Source of the DNA: an uncultured Bacilli bacterium
GTDB lineage: Bacteria > Bacillota_I > Bacilli_A > RF39 > UBA660
NCBI GenBank assembly: GCA_947589165.1
Contig: CANQCH010000037.1
Location: 1-9,363, forward strand
Length of the DNA: 9,363 nt
Reading direction: 5' to 3'
Shown: one piece after another, positions 5,932 to 9,363 of the stretch
Layout of the letters: every line of letters starts with the position of its first letter
Position numbering within the stretch: position 1 is the stretch's first letter
Translations under genes and position numbers: made by a program
Notes under the pieces: generated by a model
What the model was told of the DNA's origin: nothing
The model's database searches: none
What the model saw: the letters and a program-made list of their open reading frames with translations, nothing else

Positions 5932-6360
5932 CTAACAACTTTCATTATTGCTTTTCATACATGTCATTTCGGCATGTAAGCGATTATTTTCTCTATAAAC
6001 CGTAACTTCATCTGCCATCATATCTAAATTCGTTACTTTATTATATATTTTACCATCTTTTTCGTCCGTCGTAAGTTGACCTAAATTTAATAATTCGGCA
6101 ACCGTAAATACTTTACACCGGTCGTAGTCCGTATTATTTTTATTATTTATCCGACTACAATCAGTACTATTTAAAATATTATTAGTATTTTGCACATAAT
6201 TAATGGCACTATTTTCAATATTACTAATATAATCTTCTAAAATTTTTTCCCGTGAGCTTTTATAAGCATTATTAATACTTAACATTGCCAAACCAGTCAC
6301 AACGGCTAAAATGGCAATAACAGCTAGTAATTCGACTAAGGTAAATCCTTTTTTATTCAT
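5932..6360 (-). CDS. Type IV pilin-like (pseudopilin) protein with prepilin signal
   Basis: The start MNKKGFTLVELLAVIAILAV is a textbook class III prepilin signal: prepilin peptidase would cut after the G and methylate F, with the conserved E at mature position 5 and a long hydrophobic helix to about residue 28. The remaining 110 residues are polar and contain four cysteines (68, 82, 134, 142), enough for two disulfides. Such proteins form pili, type II secretion pseudopili or competence pseudopili (ComGC-like), but this one is longer than ComGC and there is no ATPase, platform protein or prepilin peptidase in the window, so its machine is unknown. The ATG at 6360 is preceded by AGGATGAT; an alternative ATG at 6369 overlaps the engB stop by four bases but has no spacing from its AGG. 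It sits between engB and der in the same apparent operon. Confidence 0.88.
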   Translation of the reverse strand: MNKKGFTLVELLAVIAILAVVTGLAMLSINNAYKSSREKILEDYISNIENSAINYVQNTNNILNSTDCSRINNKNNTDYDRCKVFTVAELLNLGQLTTDEKDGKIYNKVTNLDMMADEVTVYRENNRLHAEMTCMKSNNESC

Positions 6361-6365
6361 TTTAA

Positions 6366-6947
6366 TCATCCTAACTTTTTTTCGATTATACTTAAAACTT
6401 CACTCCGACCTTTTTTCGTTATTGTGGAAAAAGTAATTACTTCGTCATCCTGACATTTTAATGTTTCTTTTAATAGTTTATCTTGCTTTTCCCGATTATT
6501 TTTACTAATTTTATCATATTTAGTCGCAATAATTGTAATATCTAAATTATAGTATTTTAAAAAATCATACATTAAAACATCGTCTTCCGTCGGTTTATGC
6601 CGATAATCAACTAACATAAAAACTTGTTTTAAATTAGGTCGATTTTTTAGATATTCTTCAATCATTAAACCAAATTTTCGTTGGCGATCACGACTAACTG
6701 AGGCATAACCATAACCCGGAACATCAACTAAATAAAAACTTCCATTGATAAGATAAAAATTCAATGTTTGGGTTTTTCCCGGTTTACTACTTGTCCGAGC
6801 AAAATTTTTTCTTTCAATTAGAGTATTGATAAAACTACTTTTACCAACATTACTCCGACCAACTAATAAAAATTCCGGTTTATTATCCGTAGGATATTGG
6901 CTTTGTCTTACTGCAATAGTTGGTTCCATAACACTATCTATTTGCAT
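6366..6947 (-). CDS. engB: Ribosome biogenesis GTP-binding protein EngB (YsxC/YihA)
   Basis: EngB is a small essential GTPase that acts in late assembly of the large ribosomal subunit. The 193-residue protein shows P-loop GRSNVGKSS at 30-38, the PGKTQTLNFY switch I segment starting at 56, DVPGYGYA at 75-82, TKYD at 142-145 as the base-specificity motif, and FSTITKKG as the last G motif. The frame reaches GTG at 6959, but the AGAGGTGA site eight bases upstream of ATG 6947 overlaps that GTG, so the ATG was chosen. A strong promoter lies just upstream. It is the first gene of the engB-pilin-der set; in many Bacilli the neighbour is lonA or clpX, which are not seen here. Confidence 0.96.
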   Translation of the reverse strand: MQIDSVMEPTIAVRQSQYPTDNKPEFLLVGRSNVGKSSFINTLIERKNFARTSSKPGKTQTLNFYLINGSFYLVDVPGYGYASVSRDRQRKFGLMIEEYLKNRPNLKQVFMLVDYRHKPTEDDVLMYDFLKYYNLDITIIATKYDKISKNNREKQDKLLKETLKCQDDEVITFSTITKKGRSEVLSIIEKKLG

Positions 6948-6967
6948 AATTTGCTTCACCTCTTAAA

Positions 6968-6996
6968 ATTATATATTAATTTTAGAAAAAAAGCAA
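6968..6996 (-). promoter_or_regulatory. Sigma-A promoter of engB
   Basis: TTGCTT (6991-6996), exactly 17 bases, TATAAT (6968-6973). The -10 is perfect and the -35 keeps TTG. The start point would be near 6961, leaving a leader of about 14 bases that is essentially the ribosome binding site. It should drive engB, the pilin gene and der. Confidence 0.7.
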
Positions 6997-7059
6997 ACGC
7001 ACCAAAAGACTGATAATTTTGCAGATTAAAAATAAAATACTAAAAAGGGGGTTAATATT

Positions 7060-7416
7060 TTGGAAAATAAGTTTCCTCCGAATACTGACCCTCATCTTTT
7101 TACTTTAATCGCCGTCGCAGTTGGTTATGCTTGTGTAGGTGATTTTAATGCCAATGAACAAAACTCGATTGGCAACTGGATTATTATGGTTGGCCAATAT
7201 GTTTTAACCCATGCCGCCCAACAACAATTAATCGAATCGCGAATTGAAAATTCGAATATTAATATCAATAGTAAAAAAGCCAAAGCCGGTGGTTCTGTTT
7301 ACACCGACAATGACCAAAATAAAAGTAATCAAAATCAACGAAGTGAAGTCGATATGTTATTAGAAGCAATGCGAAAAATGGAAAATAAGTTACAAGAAAT
7401 TAAAGATGATATTTAA
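7060..7416 (+). CDS. Small conserved-looking protein of unknown function, 118 residues
   Basis: This is the only convincing plus-strand gene. The start is TTG, about nine bases after AAAAAGGGGG; no ATG is available in a suitable place. Residues 10-60 form a compact helical region with a hydrophobic stretch (LFTLIAVAVGYACV, 13-26), the motif FNANEQNSIGNWIIMVGQYV and then THAAQQQLIESR. Residues 62-93 are an N, S, K and G-rich linker, and 94-118 look like a short coiled coil. The NEQN-GNW-GQ-AAQQQ pattern resembles hypothetical proteins I have the impression of seeing in other gut Firmicutes, but I cannot name a family or function. It is divergent from engB (about 110 bases between starts) and convergent with the surface protein gene, ten bases between the stops. 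No convincing promoter was found. Confidence 0.8.
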   Translation: MENKFPPNTDPHLFTLIAVAVGYACVGDFNANEQNSIGNWIIMVGQYVLTHAAQQQLIESRIENSNININSKKAKAGGSVYTDNDQNKSNQNQRSEVDMLLEAMRKMENKLQEIKDDI

Positions 7417-7426
7417 AATAATTACA

Positions 7427-9196
7427 CTACATTGCTAATTTATATGGGTCACTATCCGTGCCAGATCCTCCGGTTATTTTTACATTGGATGAGAGATATA
7501 GAACAGGTCGCACACTCCTCCCAGCATACACATCATCGGCGTAATTTGCACTGCCTGTGGCGTTAACATCCCGAGTACTATAAGCTCTGTTTTCATACCG
7601 AGAAATAGTCCATTCATTTACTCCTAAATATAACCAGTCATTATTTTTTACATCGTCTTTGTTATAATTCACTGCTGTTTCACTCCAATAATCTGGTAAG
7701 GTTCCATACATATAATCTGACATATACATTAAGCCAACACTAGCTTTGTATGTTAAGTCATTTTCTCCACTACATAATCTTGTATCTGTTGTGTTACCTT
7801 GCGTATAGCAATAATTGCTTTCAGCATTTAATTTATTTGAACCTAGTTCATAATCAAATACTGATTTGGCATCACCACTACTCCATGCCACTCCGACTTC
7901 CCATTTATGTTCTACTACCATACTTTTATATGTTCCATCTATTGCATTATAATATGTTCCGTTTAAGTTTTTTGTATTTAAATTACTTGCTGCCCACATA
8001 TTGACGTTATTATTATCTGATGATGTCCCGGCTGTATCATTCCATGCATAATTTCCAAAGTTTGTAAGTTTCCCTTTATAAGTAGATAGGTAAGATGATG
8101 TACTACCATTACTTCTATACGCACTTTCTGGATATGTTCCTTCTCCTAAGTCTTCTTTGGTTGCCAAATCCGCTTTGATTATTTTCATTTCATAGTTTCC
8201 ATAATCATCGCTTGTATCATCTTCATTTTTGAAGAATCCAATGATTCGATATAAATTTTTATAGTTTGGATCGGTTCCTTCATTTGAACATGCAGGACCA
8301 AAACAGACATAGTTATTCGGATTATCCCCTACATATCTATATGAATCATCTCCTGCTACTTTTTCCGCATTTGGTATTTTCTTTTCAGTAGCATTTAAAG
8401 TATTATGATAAACGATATTTGTCATATCATAGTCATATTTGGCAACTAATTTTTGAACGCACTCTCCTACCGCTTCATCAGCACTACATGCATCAACTAA
8501 AGAAGTTGGCATTTTTTCTTCTTGCATAACTATATCCGCGATAAATGTCGCTGTTTCATTTACAGATTGATCAAATTCATAATTAATGAAAGTTAAAGTA
8601 AAAGTCCACTCTTGTACTTCTCCCACAGTATCATCAGTACTCGTGATTTCTTGATCAACTACGATATTAAAAATTCCTTTTTTATTGGTAACGTCAAAGC
8701 CTTCAACTTTACCATTTTTTGTATTTTCAATCGTTTTGAATTCTAATTTATTATCCGCACTTGTTCTAATTATATTATCATCTGAAGCCGTATTATCTGG
8801 ACCTGTAATAGTTAGAATTAATTCAGCATTATTTTCTTGACTATATGTAAATGTATTGTTTTTTATAATAATCCCTACTATATATTTACTAGTCGAATTT
8901 TTTGTAACAGGATTAGCTATTAAAGTAACTTTAGGATATACAGAAGCAGATAAATTTTTATCCAAAGAGGAAAAATTATCAACTGACGCCGTTAAAGATA
9001 AATCTTCATCATTAGTAAAATATAATCTTTCTTCTCCACTATCAATTTCGCCAGTGGTTATACCAGCTTTTGATTCCATTCTTTCTAAATAAGCAAAAGT
9101 AATTTTACTCACTAATAAAATGCCTAATATGATTATTAGAATTAAAATAACAATTAATAATTTATTATTTTTAATTTTATTAATCAACCCTATCAC
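7427..9196 (-). CDS. Large membrane-anchored surface protein of a gut-Firmicutes paralogous type
   Basis: The protein is about 589 residues. An N-terminal signal anchor (12-36, LLIVILILIIILGILL then ITFAY) is followed by a beta-rich domain (about 45-225, with SGEERLYF at 53-60) that recalls SipW/TasA-like secreted proteins, and then a C-terminal half with NNYVCFGPAC (295-303), NLYRIIGFF (314-322), WAASNLN (401-407), EWTISRY (528-534) and a final VRPVLYLSSNVKITGGSGTDSDPYKL-type ending split over 562-587. From memory this ending and the YRIIG and EWTISR motifs recur in large families of surface proteins in uncultured gut Firmicutes; the fold and ligand are unknown to me. Six cysteines fall in three near pairs (237/246, 298/303, 463/475). 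Start is GTG at 9196 or TTG at 9187; AGGGTGA is better placed for the TTG. A promoter with an extended -10 lies upstream. Confidence 0.85.
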   Translation of the reverse strand: MIGLINKIKNNKLLIVILILIIILGILLVSKITFAYLERMESKAGITTGEIDSGEERLYFTNDEDLSLTASVDNFSSLDKNLSASVYPKVTLIANPVTKNSTSKYIVGIIIKNNTFTYSQENNAELILTITGPDNTASDDNIIRTSADNKLEFKTIENTKNGKVEGFDVTNKKGIFNIVVDQEITSTDDTVGEVQEWTFTLTFINYEFDQSVNETATFIADIVMQEEKMPTSLVDACSADEAVGECVQKLVAKYDYDMTNIVYHNTLNATEKKIPNAEKVAGDDSYRYVGDNPNNYVCFGPACSNEGTDPNYKNLYRIIGFFKNEDDTSDDYGNYEMKIIKADLATKEDLGEGTYPESAYRSNGSTSSYLSTYKGKLTNFGNYAWNDTAGTSSDNNNVNMWAASNLNTKNLNGTYYNAIDGTYKSMVVEHKWEVGVAWSSGDAKSVFDYELGSNKLNAESNYCYTQGNTTDTRLCSGENDLTYKASVGLMYMSDYMYGTLPDYWSETAVNYNKDDVKNNDWLYLGVNEWTISRYENRAYSTRDVNATGSANYADDVYAGRSVRPVLYLSSNVKITGGSGTDSDPYKLAM

Positions 9197-9202
9197 CCTA
9201 TC
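9187..9202 (-). repeat. 8-bp tandem duplication over the start of the surface protein gene
   Basis: On the minus strand GATAGGGT occurs twice without a gap. The pair contains the ribosome binding site and both possible starts: GTG (9196) at the junction and TTG (9187) at the end. Loss or gain of one copy would shift the spacing and the frame of the start region. Confidence 0.8.
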
Positions 9203-9209
9203 ATTATTA

Positions 9210-9238
9210 ATTATAGCATTTTTAGAAAAAAGAAAAAA
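9210..9238 (-). promoter_or_regulatory. Extended -10 promoter of the surface protein gene
   Basis: TGCTATAAT (9210-9218) is a perfect -10 with the TGn extension. Seventeen bases upstream there is only a T-run (9233-9238), which is also the tail of the upstream terminator. An extended -10 can work without a good -35. The start point would be near 9203. Confidence 0.6.
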
Positions 9239-9258
9239 GCCCTTTTATTTAAAAAGGC
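9233..9258 (-). terminator. Intrinsic terminator of the gene at the right edge
   Basis: On the minus strand GCCTTTTT - AAAT - AAAAGGGC forms an eight-pair stem with one U-G pair, followed by six T. It shows that a minus-strand transcript arrives from beyond the window and ends here, just before the surface protein promoter. Confidence 0.85.
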
Positions 9259-9261
9259 ATT

Positions 9262-9363
9262 TTAAAATTGTGTAATTATAATAGAAGTGTGACAGTTATT
9301 CCAATTTGCCATCAAAATTTTAGGAACCGATAATGTGATAATAAGACTGAGGCTGAGCAATAA
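9262..9363 (-). CDS. Possible 3' end of a gene cut by the window edge
   Basis: One minus-strand frame is open from the window edge for 33 codons to a TAA four bases before the terminator hairpin; the other two frames close early. The visible residues are hydrophobic then polar, ending NWNNCHTSIIITQF. Nothing in it is recognisable. The terminator makes an upstream gene likely, but 33 open codons could also arise by chance, and the gene may end further right. Confidence 0.3.
   Translation of the reverse strand, partial: LLLSLSLIITLSVPKILMANWNNCHTSIIITQF

Noticed and set aside
5229..6005. Two plus-strand open frames opposite der
   Set aside because: They are shadows of the P-loop-containing frame of der and have no ribosome binding site.
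7011..7042. Sigma-G-like or sigma-A-like promoter ahead of the 118-residue gene (AATACTA, or CTGATA-N17-TAAAAT)
   Set aside because: The -10 elements are passable but neither -35 fits well; in such AT-rich DNA this is within chance.
7750..9092. Two plus-strand open frames opposite the surface protein gene
   Set aside because: Composition is that of reversed AT-rich coding sequence; no start signals and no domain.

Overview
The window is AT-rich DNA from a spore-forming low-GC Gram-positive bacterium, most likely a member of the Bacilli or one of the uncultured gut lineages related to Erysipelotrichia and Mollicutes. The evidence is the strong AT bias, the Shine-Dalgarno sites of AGGAGG type, two genuine sporulation genes (spoIVA, spoVIF), a der - spoIVA - hup order like that of Bacillus subtilis, and TGG tryptophan with TGA used as a stop, which argues against a mycoplasma code. 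The exact lineage cannot be fixed from the sequence alone.

Almost everything is on the minus strand, so transcription runs right to left. From the right edge: a possible gene tail ending at a clear terminator (9233-9258); a large anchored surface protein with three cysteine pairs (7427-9196); one plus-strand gene for a small unknown protein (7060-7416), convergent with the surface protein and divergent from engB; then an operon-like set of engB (ribosome-assembly GTPase), a single type IV pilin-like protein, and der (second ribosome-assembly GTPase). spoVIF follows with a sigma-K-like promoter that overlaps the end of der.

Next comes a two-gene block: a membrane-anchored XRE-family regulator with its own sigma-A promoter and, downstream, a secreted protein of unknown function. 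Then a 35-codon open frame with a strong ribosome binding site, spoIVA (spore coat basement-layer ATPase) and hup (HU chromatin protein), each of the last two closed by a terminator.

Functionally the window mixes housekeeping (ribosome biogenesis by EngB and Der, nucleoid structure by HU), mother-cell spore-coat assembly (SpoIVA, SpoVIF) and cell-surface or secreted proteins. Best targets for novelty are the 35-codon frame and the inverted repeat lying on a sigma-E-like promoter just ahead of spoIVA, the XRE/secreted-protein block inserted into the der-spoIVA neighbourhood, the pilin gene between two GTPase genes, and the unknown plus-strand gene. No mobile element, CRISPR array, tRNA or rRNA was recognised.
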